Source of the DNA: an uncultured Holophagaceae bacterium
Lineage (GTDB): Bacteria > Acidobacteriota > Holophagae > Holophagales > Holophagaceae
DNA: 7,745 nt
Assembly: GCA_903890595.1 (NCBI GenBank)
Contig: CAITBU010000373.1
Coordinates: forward strand, 1 to 7,745
Direction of reading: 5' to 3'
In this document: piece after piece, positions 1 to 7,210 of the stretch
Layout: each line of letters begins with the position of its first letter
How positions within the stretch are numbered: position 1 is the first letter of the stretch
Notes under the pieces: model-generated
What the model saw: only the letters and a program-made list of their open reading frames with translations
What the model was told of the DNA's origin: nothing
Database searches by the model: none
Position numbers and translations under genes: made by a program

Positions 1-459
1 GATGCCGCCGAGACCGCCTTTCAGACCTCCCGCAGCCTGGCGGAGGAAGCCCAGGCCCCGCCCACCGTGGCCCTGGCGTGGTTCTATCTGGCCGGCCTCG
101 CCCGGCAGCGCGGCCACATCGACGAGGCCACCGCCCGCTACCATGCCGCCCGGCAGCGCTTCGGCCCCCTGGAGGCCAGCGACTCGGAGTACGGCGACTG
201 CCTGGCGGGCCTGGCAGAGTGCGCCCTGCAGCGGCGCTCCCCCAGCCCGGCAGAGGCCGCCCGACTGCTGAAGGAAGCCACTGCAAAGACGAAGGCCTCC
301 GACCCCTTCCTCCTTCGCGCCCGCTGGCGCCAGGCCCTCAGCGCCGGCCAGGCAGCCGCCGCCACCAAGCTCCTGGGGGAGGCCCTGGAGGCGGCCCGAC
401 GGGATCAGCCGGAAGTGTGCCGGGAGCTAGAAGCCCTGCGTACCCCCACCGCCCGCTGA
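1..459 (+). CDS. C-terminal part of a TPR protein, probably a kinase/TPR paralogue of the next gene (5' end outside window)
   Basis: The reading frame is open from base 1 (DAAETAFQTSRSLAEEAQ...) to the TGA at 457-459, giving 152 visible residues; the start lies upstream of the window. The protein is helical and Ala/Leu/Arg-rich with TPR-like repeats: 'LAWFYLAGLARQRGHIDEA' reads as a TPR helix A/B pair. The last 80 or so residues align with the end of the downstream kinase. Shared landmarks in the same order are LAG-x-AEC, a Leu-Leu pair in a helix, a D-x-(P/Y)-x-LRA patch, an (A)L-x-x-A-(L)-x-x-AR helix, and PE-x(3)-EL-x-A-x-(L)R near the C-terminus. The two genes therefore probably arose by tandem duplication, and the missing N-terminal part may be a kinase domain. 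That domain is not visible, so a stand-alone TPR protein is also possible. Confidence 0.8.
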   Translation, partial: DAAETAFQTSRSLAEEAQAPPTVALAWFYLAGLARQRGHIDEATARYHAARQRFGPLEASDSEYGDCLAGLAECALQRRSPSPAEAARLLKEATAKTKASDPFLLRARWRQALSAGQAAAATKLLGEALEAARRDQPEVCRELEALRTPTAR

Positions 460-463
460 ACCC

Positions 464-516
464 GGCACCTGGCTATCGGCCAGACACCGCGAAAAAAGAC
501 CCGCCACGATATTGCA
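464..516 (+). repeat. Post-stop stem-loop motif plus CCACGA-ATTGCA motif, copy 1
   Basis: The motif starts four bases after the TGA of the upstream gene. GGCACCTGG (464-472), four variable bases and CGGCCAG (477-483) are followed by GAAAA (491-495) and then CCACGATATTGCA (504-516). The same series occurs on the minus strand at 7616-7563, again just after a stop codon. CTGGC (469-473) can pair with GCCAG (479-483) around a 5-base loop. In the other copy the last pair is T-G instead of C-G and the loop differs, so the stem is kept. No terminator-type T-run follows; the A-run at 492-496 is on the wrong strand for that. Function unknown. Confidence 0.55.
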
Positions 517-518
517 AT

Positions 519-571
519 TCCGTGGCCTTAGGGGAGATCTTTGCTGGTCTGAATTGGCGAGCCAAGGCCCG
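519..571 (+). repeat. Dispersed ~52-bp repeat upstream of the kinase gene, copy A
   Basis: About 41 of 52 bases match the minus strand of 7211-7262. Shared blocks include CCTTAG, GGAGATCTTTG, AATTGG and CCAAGGCC in the same order and spacing. The repeat ends 60 bases before the kinase start codon at 632 and reads in the same direction as the gene. The other copy has the same relation to the peptidase gene (71 bases). It overlaps an imperfect dyad, CCACG (504-508) and CGTGG (521-525), around the palindrome ATTGCAAT (511-518). It could be a repeat that happens to lie in promoter regions, or it could carry a regulatory signal. Confidence 0.65.
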
Positions 572-622
572 CTGCGGTAGGCCATGGTAAAATTTCGAAA
601 AACCACGAATAGCGCAAACCCC

Positions 623-627
623 AGGAG
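623..627 (+). promoter_or_regulatory. Ribosome binding site AGGAG selecting the ATG at 632
   Basis: AGGAG lies four bases before the ATG at 632-634. An in-frame ATG at 584 has no purine-rich site before it and would add 16 residues (MVKFRKTTNSANPRSR) unlike a kinase N-terminus, so 632 is preferred. Confidence 0.6.
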
Positions 628-631
628 TCGA

Positions 632-3418
632 ATGCCTGAGTCCAGCCAGCCCGACACCCCTGATCATCCAGGAGGAGATGTGCTCCCGGCCCTCACGCCG
701 GTGGGACGGTTCCGGATCGAGGGGCATCTGGGCCACGGGGGCATGGGCGAGGTCTACCGGGCCTGGGATCCTGTGCTGGAGCGGAGCGTGGCCCTCAAGC
801 GGCTGCGCTCCAGCAGCGACCAGGATGTTGGAGCCCCCGAGCGCTTCCGCCGCGAAGCCCTGGCCCTGGCCCAGCTGAACCACCCCAATGTCTGCCAGGT
901 GCATGACCTGGTCAGCGACCCCCTCGGGATCTTCATCGCCATGGAACTGGTGGAGGGCAGCACCCTCGACCAGGTGGCCCAGGACCTCTCTCTCAAAGAA
1001 AAGTTCGTCGTGATCCAGTCCGTGGCCCAAGCCCTGGAGGCCGCCCATGCCAAGGGGATCGTCCACCGGGACCTGAAGCCTCGGAACGTCATGGTCCACG
1101 AGCTCCAGCCCAATGATCCGCCCCGGGTGAAGGTGGTGGACTTCGGCCTGATGCGCCTCCTCACGCCCAACGCCCTGCTGGGTCGCCAGCTCACCCCGCC
1201 GCCGGTACCCAACCTCAGCACCCTGGAAGGTCACTCCGAGGATCTCGAGGACACGAGCCAGATGCCCGTCGGCGTGTGGTCACCGGGGAGCTCCGGACCC
1301 CACCGGCGCATGGGCACAGGGTCCAACTCCCCCAGCCAGCTCACCCAGAACGGCATGTTCATGGGCAGCCCCAGCTACGCCTCCCCTGAGCAGATTCAGG
1401 GCCAGGCTGTGGGGCCCTCCAGCGATATTTTCTCCCTGGGCATCCTGGCCTGGGAGCTGTTGGCGGGCGAGCATCCCTTCCCCGGTGAGGGGCGGAACCG
1501 CATGAAGGCCATCGTCCACGGCACCCGCCGGGAGCTGAAGGTGAAGGGCCTGCCCGCAGGCACTGCCGACCTCCTCAAGGCCATGCTGGAGACCCACCCC
1601 TTCAAGCGCCCCACCGCCGCCAAGGTGGCCGAGACCCTGGCGCAGCTGGCCCGGCCCCGCACGGTCCTGAAGTGGACCGCCCTCGCGGTGGCCGGCGCCC
1701 TCCTGCTGGCCGGGGGCGTGAACTACTTCCTGGGCCGGGGCATCATCGCCGATCTGACCCGCCAGCGGCCCGCCCGCCTGGCGGTGCTGCCCTTCAGCAA
1801 CGAGACCGGGGATCCCCGCCTCGACACCGTCGCCCGCCTCATCCTCCCGGAGATGATGGAGTCCGGCCTCCGCGACCAGGCCCGGTTGGCGGTGCTGGAC
1901 CAGGACCTCCTGGCCCGAACCCGGAAGGCCCTGCGGCTGGGCCTGGAGGGGCCCCTGTCGCCCGCCGATCAGGGCCGTCTCGCCGCTGCCCTCGGCACCC
2001 AGCTGCTGCTGCGGGGCCGGCTGGTCCAGGAGGGCAAGGGCGTCCTCGTCTTCATCTTTGATCTGATCGACGGCTCGGGCCGGATCCGCCATGCGGGCGA
2101 GGTGAAGCAGGCCGGGGATCAGACCGCCACCTCCCTGCCCCTGGCCCGGCAAGCCTGCAACACCCTCCTGAAGGCCATGAACCCCTTCAGCTCCACCCGC
2201 ACGGTGTTGCCGGATTTGCCCGCATCCGCGCTGGCCGACTACACCCGGGGTTCTGAGCTGATGGATCGCGGCAACTTCAAGGAGGCGGCCCCGGCCTTCC
2301 TGGCGGCGGCTCTGGCGGCGCCGGACTATGCTGCGGCCGTGCTGGGCTACGCCCGTTGCCTCAGCCGCCTGGCTGACGCACCACCGGAACCTGTCTACCA
2401 CTGGGCCCGCTGGGCGGCCCGGGCTCAGGGCAACCGGATCATCGAGATGAAGGCCCTGCACCACCTCTCCGTGCGCCACGGGGACCGGGGCCAGTGGCAG
2501 GCCTCGGAGAAGGCGGGCCGGGAGGCCCTGGAGCTGGCCAAGGCCCTCGGAGAGTCGGCCTTCGAAGCCGGGGTCCACGCCACCCTGGGCACCAACCTTC
2601 AACGCCAGCACAAGCCCCTGGAAGCCGAGGCCGAGTACCAGCAGGCCCTGGTCATCTACCGCGCCGTGGGTGACCGCCACAGCGCCACCCGGGCCCTGAA
2701 CAACCTGGCCGTGTTGGAACGGGAGCGGGGCAACCTGAAGGGTGCTGAAGCCCGCTACCTGGACGCCCTCAAGACGGTGCAGGCCTATGAGGACAAGTGG
2801 GGGGAGGCCTTCATCACCAACAACCTGGGCGATCTGGCCCTGGCCCAGGAGGGCGGCCTCGACCGCGCCGAAGGTTTCTTCCTCAAGGCCCAGGCCATGC
2901 GGGCGGCCATGGGGGACGAGAACGGCATGGTCTACACCCTCATGGGCCTGGCCTCCGTGCAGCAGGCCAAGGAGGACTACACCCGGGCCGAGGGCCTCTT
3001 CGGCCAGTTCCTCGAACAGGCCCGCAAGACCCGCCTACGCCCCATGGAGGCGCTGGCCCTCTACAACCTGGGTGAGGTTAACCGCGCCGCCGGCCGCTTC
3101 GCCGAGGCCCGGAGCTACTATCGCCAGTCTCTGCCCATGCATCAGGAGCTGGACGACGCGGTGATGGAAGCCCACGGCCTGGCAGGCGAAGCGGAGTGCC
3201 TGGCCCGGGAAGGCCGCCGGGGCATGGCAGCCACCCTCCTGGAGCGGAGCCGCACCTTGTCTGCCGAGGACACGCCCTACACCCTGCGCGCCCAGGCCTG
3301 GCTGGCCCGCAGCGAAGGCCGCAGTGACGAGGCCCGCAGCCTGTTCACCCGAGCCCTCGCCGAGGCCCGCGTCCACGCTCCTGAGATCCAGAGCGAGCTG
3401 AAGGCCGCGCTGCGCTAG
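632..3418 (+). CDS. Membrane-anchored Hanks-type Ser/Thr protein kinase with TolB-like segment and C-terminal TPRs
   Basis: The product is 928 residues. The cytoplasmic kinase domain (about 26-340) is complete: Gly loop G34-x-G36-x-x-G39, Lys56 in VALK, alpha-C Glu75, catalytic loop HRDLKPRN (146-153, Asp148), DFG 171-173, an SPE in place of APE (252-254), and Asp266 of SDIFSLG. It should phosphorylate Ser/Thr of itself and partners, and the HRD arginine suggests control by activation-loop phosphorylation. DFG to SPE spans more than 80 residues, well beyond the usual 20-35, because of a Ser/Thr/Pro/Gly-rich insert at about 180-243. One transmembrane helix (about 348-368, WTALAVAGALLLAGGV) follows. 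Beyond it are a TolB-like segment (about 383-505, RLAVLPFSNETGD) and TPR-type repeats (about 530-928), presumably outside the membrane as sensor or partner-binding part. The upstream TPR gene looks like a paralogue. The stop overlaps the convergent fabG stop. Kinase identity is secure; the ligand is unknown. Confidence 0.95.
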   Translation: MPESSQPDTPDHPGGDVLPALTPVGRFRIEGHLGHGGMGEVYRAWDPVLERSVALKRLRSSSDQDVGAPERFRREALALAQLNHPNVCQVHDLVSDPLGIFIAMELVEGSTLDQVAQDLSLKEKFVVIQSVAQALEAAHAKGIVHRDLKPRNVMVHELQPNDPPRVKVVDFGLMRLLTPNALLGRQLTPPPVPNLSTLEGHSEDLEDTSQMPVGVWSPGSSGPHRRMGTGSNSPSQLTQNGMFMGSPSYASPEQIQGQAVGPSSDIFSLGILAWELLAGEHPFPGEGRNRMKAIVHGTRRELKVKGLPAGTADLLKAMLETHPFKRPTAAKVAETLAQLARPRTVLKWTALAVAGALLLAGGVNYFLGRGIIADLTRQRPARLAVLPFSNETGDPRLDTVARLILPEMMESGLRDQARLAVLDQDLLARTRKALRLGLEGPLSPADQGRLAAALGTQLLLRGRLVQEGKGVLVFIFDLIDGSGRIRHAGEVKQAGDQTATSLPLARQACNTLLKAMNPFSSTRTVLPDLPASALADYTRGSELMDRGNFKEAAPAFLAAALAAPDYAAAVLGYARCLSRLADAPPEPVYHWARWAARAQGNRIIEMKALHHLSVRHGDRGQWQASEKAGREALELAKALGESAFEAGVHATLGTNLQRQHKPLEAEAEYQQALVIYRAVGDRHSATRALNNLAVLERERGNLKGAEARYLDALKTVQAYEDKWGEAFITNNLGDLALAQEGGLDRAEGFFLKAQAMRAAMGDENGMVYTLMGLASVQQAKEDYTRAEGLFGQFLEQARKTRLRPMEALALYNLGEVNRAAGRFAEARSYYRQSLPMHQELDDAVMEAHGLAGEAECLAREGRRGMAATLLERSRTLSAEDTPYTLRAQAWLARSEGRSDEARSLFTRALAEARVHAPEIQSELKAALR

Positions 3419-4161
3419 GGCATCAGCATCCCGCCGTTGACGCTCAGCACCTGGCCCGTCACATAGCCCGCTTCGTCGCTGGCCAGGAAGGCCACGGCGC
3501 TGGCGATGTCGGCGGGAGTACCCATGCGGCCCAGGGGGATCTGCTTGGTGAACTCGGCCTTCACCTCGTCCGACAGGCCGGCGGTCATGGCGGTCTCGAT
3601 GTAGCCCGGCGTCACGGCATTGGCGGTGACGTTGCGGCTGGCCAGCTCCCGGGCCACGGACTTGGTGAGGCCGATGAGGCCAGCCTTGGCGGCGACGTAG
3701 TTGGACTGGCCTGCGTTGCCCATCTGCCCCACCACGGAGGCGATGTTGATGATGCGGCCATAGCGCTGCTTCATCATGGGCTTGGTGGCGGCCTGGATGG
3801 CAGTCCAGGCACCCTTGAGGTTGGTGTCCAGCACGGCGTCCCAGTCCTCCTCCTTCATCTGGATGAGGAGCTTGTCCCGGGTGATGCCGGCGTTGTTCAC
3901 CAGGATGTGGATGGCACCGTGCCGCTCCACCGTGGCGGCCACCGCCGCCTTCACCGAGGCCGTGTCCGAGAGGTCCGCCGCGATCACATCCGCCTTGCCG
4001 CCCGCAGCGGTAATGGCGTCCGCCACTTCCTGCAGCTTGCCCAGGGTCCGCGCCGCACACACCACCGTGGCGCCCTGCGCCGCCAGCTGCTTGGCAATGG
4101 CCTCGCCAATGCCCTGACTGGCGCCCGTGACCAGCGCAACCCTGCCATCAAGACGGAACAT
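3415..4161 (-). CDS. fabG: 3-oxoacyl-[acyl-carrier-protein] reductase FabG (SDR family)
   Basis: The product is 248 residues, normal for FabG. It reduces 3-oxoacyl-ACP to 3-hydroxyacyl-ACP with NADPH in cytoplasmic type II fatty-acid elongation. Classical SDR features are present: TGASQGIG cofactor loop (12-19), Arg38 after the second strand and Asp63 (ADLSD), NNAG (89-92), and the tetrad Asn114, Ser142, Tyr155 and Lys159 (YVAAK). FabG-typical stretches are DKLLIQMKEEDWDAVLDTNL, PGYIETAMT (185-193) and the ending TGQVLSVNGGMLMP. The start at 4161 is set by GGAGGT just upstream and by the canonical N-terminus MFRLDGRVALVTG; longer starts run into spacer repeats. No other fab or acpP gene is next to it. 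It lies downstream of the M14 gene on the same strand, across a 428-bp repeat-rich spacer, so it probably has its own promoter. Other SDR substrates cannot be fully excluded. Confidence 0.93.
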   Translation of the reverse strand: MFRLDGRVALVTGASQGIGEAIAKQLAAQGATVVCAARTLGKLQEVADAITAAGGKADVIAADLSDTASVKAAVAATVERHGAIHILVNNAGITRDKLLIQMKEEDWDAVLDTNLKGAWTAIQAATKPMMKQRYGRIINIASVVGQMGNAGQSNYVAAKAGLIGLTKSVARELASRNVTANAVTPGYIETAMTAGLSDEVKAEFTKQIPLGRMGTPADIASAVAFLASDEAGYVTGQVLSVNGGMLMP

Positions 4162-4164
4162 GGG

Positions 4165-4170
4165 ACCTCC
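4165..4170 (-). promoter_or_regulatory. fabG: Ribosome binding site of fabG
   Basis: On the minus strand GGAGGT precedes the ATG (4161-4159) by three bases. The spacing is short but the match is strong. It supports this start over the in-frame ATG 30 bases upstream. Confidence 0.65.
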
Positions 4171-4246
4171 AAAGGGATGAACGAACAGCATACCAAGGGC
4201 GGGTTGGGGAACCAGGAAGACGGCTGAGGCCAAACAAAACTGCAAC

Positions 4247-4273
4247 CGCAGATGACGCAGATGGCGCAGATAA
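4247..4273 (-). repeat. Three tandem 9-mers of the ATCTGCG type upstream of fabG
   Basis: CGCAGATGA (4247-4255), CGCAGATGG (4256-4264) and CGCAGATAA (4265-4273) are perfect head-to-tail units differing only in the last two bases. On the minus strand they read TTATCTGCG, CCATCTGCG, TCATCTGCG, about 85 bases before the fabG start. From general memory, ATCTGCGTCATCTGCGG-like sequence is a dispersed intergenic repeat in several phyla and a known source of spurious ORFs with a 'LRHLRHLRL' translation. No database check was possible. Confidence 0.7.
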
Positions 4274-4275
4274 AA

Positions 4276-4316
4276 CAGAAAGAAATTTTGACGGGGATAA
4301 GAGGGATGGACTGGGA
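4276..4316. repeat. Left inverted arm around the 110-bp element (copy 1 site)
   Basis: This arm (CAGAAAGAAATTTT, then GACGGGGAT, then GGGATGGAC) matches, in the same order and with small gaps, the reverse complement of 4488-4537. Identical blocks are CAGAAA, TGACGGGGAT and GGGATGGAC. The pair brackets a 262-bp segment with the 110-bp element inside. Confidence 0.7.
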
Positions 4317-4364
4317 TGCAAGGCACTTCTGGCAGAGGTTGGGAGATTCCAGCTGGCACCCCCC

Positions 4365-4474
4365 GCATGGGCCCGCCGGAGGCGGCTTCCGGCTTTGCCG
4401 GAAGTCATCCCGGGGCGCCCCTGCCGCGCCTTTTGGGGGGCGCGACGGGGGCACCCCGGGATGGAAGCCCATGC
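4365..4474 (+). repeat. 110-bp structured palindromic element, copy 1
   Basis: The ends are a perfect 8-bp inverted pair, GCATGGGC (4365-4372) and GCCCATGC (4467-4474). Inside are three hairpins: CCGCC/GGCGG (4373-4385, 3-base loop), CTTCCGGC/GCCGGAAG (4386-4404, 3-base loop), and a long one with arms CATCCCGGGGCGCC (4406-4419) and GGCACCCCGGGATG (4450-4463, one mismatch). This would make a cloverleaf-like cruciform or RNA. The reverse complement of 7405-7513 is the same element: 48 of the first 51 bases agree and the three differences are exactly the loop TTT/GAG of hairpin 2. There is no coding sense. It resembles REP/BIME- or MITE-like elements in general form, but I recognise no named family. 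Confidence 0.8.
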
Positions 4475-4487
4475 TCAAGTTGGGGGG

Positions 4488-4537
4488 CAGTTATCCTCGT
4501 CCATCCCATTGATCCCCGTCAAAAAAATTCTTTTCTG
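4488..4537. repeat. Right inverted arm around the 110-bp element (copy 1 site)
   Basis: This is the partner of 4276-4316 in inverted orientation. On the minus strand it reads CAGAAAAGAATTTTTTTGAC, then GGGGATCAATGGGATGGAC. Similar 'CCATCCC..ATCCCCGTCAAAAA' sequence is remembered as a dispersed intergenic repeat in several genomes; this was not verified. Confidence 0.65.
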
Positions 4538-4557
4538 AGCGCCCCGCCGGCCCTCAG
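4521..4557 (-). terminator. Possible weak terminator after the M14 peptidase gene
   Basis: On the minus strand, 33 bases after the TAG at 4590, CTGAG (4557-4553) can pair with CTCAG (4539-4535) around a GC-rich loop. A run of seven T (4527-4521) follows after seven intervening bases. The stem is only 5 bp, the T-run is offset and it belongs to a repeat arm, so this is a weak candidate. Confidence 0.3.
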
Positions 4558-4589
4558 ATTCAGCCGCCCACGACGAGATTTTTGGGGTC

Positions 4590-7139
4590 CTACTCCCCCA
4601 TGGCGCTCCAGTGGAGGGCGTTGAAGAGCAGCTTGAAGGTGTCTTCGGTCTGGGCGCGGTGCTGCACGCGGAAGCCGAAGAGCACCACCCGGCCCTTACC
4701 CAGCTCCAGCGCCACGGCGGCGGACTTGCGCTCCAGCTTCTCGGCGCCCTTGATCCAGCCGCTGGCCAGGATGTCCCGGGCGTCATCGGGATAGGAAGCG
4801 ATGACGGCCCGACGGTTCTGGGGCGAGGCGGGTGAGGTCTGGAAGGCCAGGCGGCCATCCATGAAACCGAACGACGCAGCGGCCATGCCGTAGCCCACAG
4901 GGTGGGTGGTCTGGATCTGCATGTGCAGCAGCGAACCGGGGCAGGAGAACTCATCGCCACGGCCCCCGGTGAGGGTGTTGCGCACGGGTAGGGTCCACTC
5001 GTCCATGAGCAGCTCGGAGCTGGCGCTGAGGGCCACCACCGTGCCGCCCGCCTCCACGAAGTCCCGCAGCGCCTTCATGCCGTCCTTGCCCAGGCCGCCG
5101 CTGTACTCCGCGGGGATCTCCTCCACAAAGCGGCGCACGCCTTCGCTCTCGGAGCGCCCGCGCCCATCCAGCAGGGCGCCCTTCGCCACATCCGGCAGGA
5201 CGATCACATCCAGGGCCTCGCGCAGCTTGCCGGCCTTCACATCCTTGGGCTCCAGGCTGCGGGGTGCGAAGCCGTACTGCTCCAGAGTCCAGCGGGTCCA
5301 GCCCTCGTCCATGGACACAGCCCAGGGCTTCAACAGGCCCACCCGGGGCGCCTTGAGGACGGCCTGTTTCACCTTGGGCTGCACCGCCAGGGTCGGCAGC
5401 GCCAGGTGCCTGGCCTCGGCGCTGCGACCCAGGTCCGGGGACACGTTCACCAGCACGGAGCCCGCCCCAAAGTGCTGGCCCTCGGCTTCGAAGGCCTCGA
5501 GCGCCACTGTGGCGGAGCCACCCTTCAGGACCTCGTTGAGGAGGCCCGCGGTGGCGGTGCTGCGACGGTCCAGGACGGCCACGCTCCCACGGCCCAGGAG
5601 GCCGCCCTTGGGCCAGTCCGTAGCCTCCAGCAGACGGGTGGTCCGCTGCTCGGCGTCACTGAGGCGCACCTGCTCAACCTTCACGCCCATCATCATGGGC
5701 AGGGTCCAGGCGGCCACATCGTAGGGAGCCATAGGCGCCACGCCGGCAGCGGGACGGGTCTCCGGGTAGCGTTGGGGTTCGAGCATCTCCTTCACGAAGC
5801 GACCCAGGGGCTGCGCTGTGGGCAGCAGGTAGTCGCCATTCTTGGCCAGGCGAACTTCGGCGCCATTCTCCGCCATCAGGTGCGCCAGACGGGCGGCGGC
5901 CACGGGGTCGCGCTGGTCGACCGGCAGGCGGTGGAAGCGGGCAGGATCGCCGGCCTGGATGCTGGCCTGGGCCATGCGGGCGCGGTTGCGCAGCAGGTCG
6001 GAGCGCAGGTTGGCGCAGGACTCCAGCAGGGCGTCCGAGGCGATGCGCTCGTAGTCCATGATGTCGCGCAGGCGCCAGGTGCCGCCCGGCCACGGATTGG
6101 GGAAGTTCACCTGGGCCTTGTACTCCACCAGGCCCTTGCTGCTCGCCGAGAGCTCGGAAGGGTCGATGTTGGCGGGGCTGGCGAGGCGGGCGGAAGCGAC
6201 TTCCGTGAGCAGGCCCACCACGTTCTTCCACCAGCCGGTGTTCTTGGTGCCACCGGGCCAGTAGGCATCGAACATGGTGCCGTAGGCCACGCCAGCCTTG
6301 CCCGCCTCCTCCAGGCGCAGACTCATGGTGCTGCCCAGCAGGTCCACCGTGCGCCACACCAGGGGATGCACCTCCTTGGCCACGGGGTTGGCATAGGGCG
6401 GCACAAACATGCGCGGCCCGGTGGCGCCCATCTGGTGCTCGTCCAGCCACACCTGGGGGAACCAGTCGCGGTAGGCCATGCGGTTGATGGCGACGGTCTC
6501 CTTCTGCGTGAGCATGTACCAGTCGCGGTTGTTGTCGTGGCCCACGTAGGGGTGGTACAGCCAGGGCAGGCGGCCGCCTTCGTACTTGGTGCCCAGCTGC
6601 TTGCGGTAGTACTCGGTCTCCATCACCTGGCCGTCCGGGTTGATGCTGGGCATCAGCAGCAGGATGACGCTATCCAGGCGGCGCAGGGTCTCGGCGTCCT
6701 GGGCCGTGGCCAGGGCGTGGGCCCACTCCATGGCCATCTGGGTGGCACCGATCTCGGAGGCGTGGATGGCGCAGGTCACCAGCACGATGGCCCGACCCTC
6801 GTTGGCCAGCGCCTCCACCTGGGCCGCACTGAGGCCACGGGGATCCGCCAGCTTCCGGGCGATCTCCTTGTGGCGGTCTTTGTTCTTGAGGTTGGCCTCG
6901 CTGGAGATGACCGCCATGAGGAGCGGCTGACCGCTGGTGGAGCGGCCCAGGTCCTCAAGCTGCACCCGGGGGCTGGCCGCGGCCAGGGCCCGGAAGTAGG
7001 CCGTGATCTGACCGTAGTCCGCCAGGGTGCGGTCGGCACCAATGGGCAGCTTCAGGAACTGGCTGGGCGTCGGAACCTCTGCCCCCGCAAGTCCGGTAGC
7101 AAGGCAGACAGCGAGGATGCCAGTGAGGATGCGGCGCAT
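4590..7139 (-). CDS. Secreted M14-family zinc carboxypeptidase-like protein with C-terminal amidotransferase-like domain
   Basis: The product is 849 residues. The start at 7139 has GGAGG four bases upstream and opens a signal peptide (MRRILTGILAVCLATGLAGA, likely cut after Ala20), so the enzyme acts outside the cytoplasm. A longer frame to 7259 only adds translated repeat sequence. The M14 domain (about 35-330) shows zinc ligands His126 and Glu129 in HASE, SINPDGQ (165-171), substrate-binding NNRDW (203-207), third zinc ligand His235 in DEHQMG, and the probable catalytic Glu313 in LLTEVAS, so it should be an active metallopeptidase. A middle region follows, then from about 595 a Rossmann/glutamine-amidotransferase-like C-terminal domain (APRVGLLKPW, VIVLPDV, LRDFVEAGGTVVAL, GKGRVVLFGF) with no clear catalytic triad. 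Such M14 plus C-terminal domain proteins are common in Acidobacteriota. Its substrate (peptides or cell-wall peptides) is not evident. Confidence 0.92.
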   Translation of the reverse strand: MRRILTGILAVCLATGLAGAEVPTPSQFLKLPIGADRTLADYGQITAYFRALAAASPRVQLEDLGRSTSGQPLLMAVISSEANLKNKDRHKEIARKLADPRGLSAAQVEALANEGRAIVLVTCAIHASEIGATQMAMEWAHALATAQDAETLRRLDSVILLLMPSINPDGQVMETEYYRKQLGTKYEGGRLPWLYHPYVGHDNNRDWYMLTQKETVAINRMAYRDWFPQVWLDEHQMGATGPRMFVPPYANPVAKEVHPLVWRTVDLLGSTMSLRLEEAGKAGVAYGTMFDAYWPGGTKNTGWWKNVVGLLTEVASARLASPANIDPSELSASSKGLVEYKAQVNFPNPWPGGTWRLRDIMDYERIASDALLESCANLRSDLLRNRARMAQASIQAGDPARFHRLPVDQRDPVAAARLAHLMAENGAEVRLAKNGDYLLPTAQPLGRFVKEMLEPQRYPETRPAAGVAPMAPYDVAAWTLPMMMGVKVEQVRLSDAEQRTTRLLEATDWPKGGLLGRGSVAVLDRRSTATAGLLNEVLKGGSATVALEAFEAEGQHFGAGSVLVNVSPDLGRSAEARHLALPTLAVQPKVKQAVLKAPRVGLLKPWAVSMDEGWTRWTLEQYGFAPRSLEPKDVKAGKLREALDVIVLPDVAKGALLDGRGRSESEGVRRFVEEIPAEYSGGLGKDGMKALRDFVEAGGTVVALSASSELLMDEWTLPVRNTLTGGRGDEFSCPGSLLHMQIQTTHPVGYGMAAASFGFMDGRLAFQTSPASPQNRRAVIASYPDDARDILASGWIKGAEKLERKSAAVALELGKGRVVLFGFRVQHRAQTEDTFKLLFNALHWSAMGE

Positions 7140-7143
7140 GGAG

Positions 7144-7148
7144 CCTCC
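7144..7148 (-). promoter_or_regulatory. Ribosome binding site of the M14 peptidase gene
   Basis: GGAGG on the minus strand lies four bases before the ATG at 7139-7137 and decides this start over the in-frame ATG at 7259. Confidence 0.7.
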
Positions 7149-7210
7149 AGGGACGGATGCTCCATCATCGCTAGGTGAGGTATTCGGCGGGGGTTCTTTT
7201 TCCTGCTCAT

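Noticed and set aside
464..496. Intrinsic terminator after the first gene
   Set aside because: A small stem-loop is present but is followed by an A-run, not a T-run, on the coding strand.
588..593. Promoter -10 box TAAAAT before the kinase gene
   Set aside because: The hexamer is TATAAT-like, but no acceptable -35 element lies 16-18 bases upstream, so it is not listed as a feature.
1280..2680. 466-residue open frame on the minus strand opposite the kinase
   Set aside because: It is a shadow of the kinase/TPR gene, rich in Gly, Gln and Leu with no recognisable motif and no ribosome site.
4162..4368. N-terminal extension of FabG
   Set aside because: The frame stays open to 4368, but the extra residues translate the ATCTGCG-type repeat (LRHLRHLRL), and the GGAGGT site and family N-terminus point to 4161.
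4365..4474. Integron attC site
   Set aside because: The size and palindromic form would fit, but the RYYYAAC and GTTRRRY core sites are not at the ends, and no integrase or cassette array is present.
4247..4537. CRISPR array
   Set aside because: The repeats are 9-mers or inverted arms with no regularly spaced direct repeats and spacers, and no cas genes are in the window.
5406..7178. 590-residue open frame on the plus strand opposite the M14 gene
   Set aside because: It is antisense to a gene with clear signal peptide and M14 motifs. Its His/Gly/Val-rich composition is what high-GC antisense frames produce, and it shows no domain.
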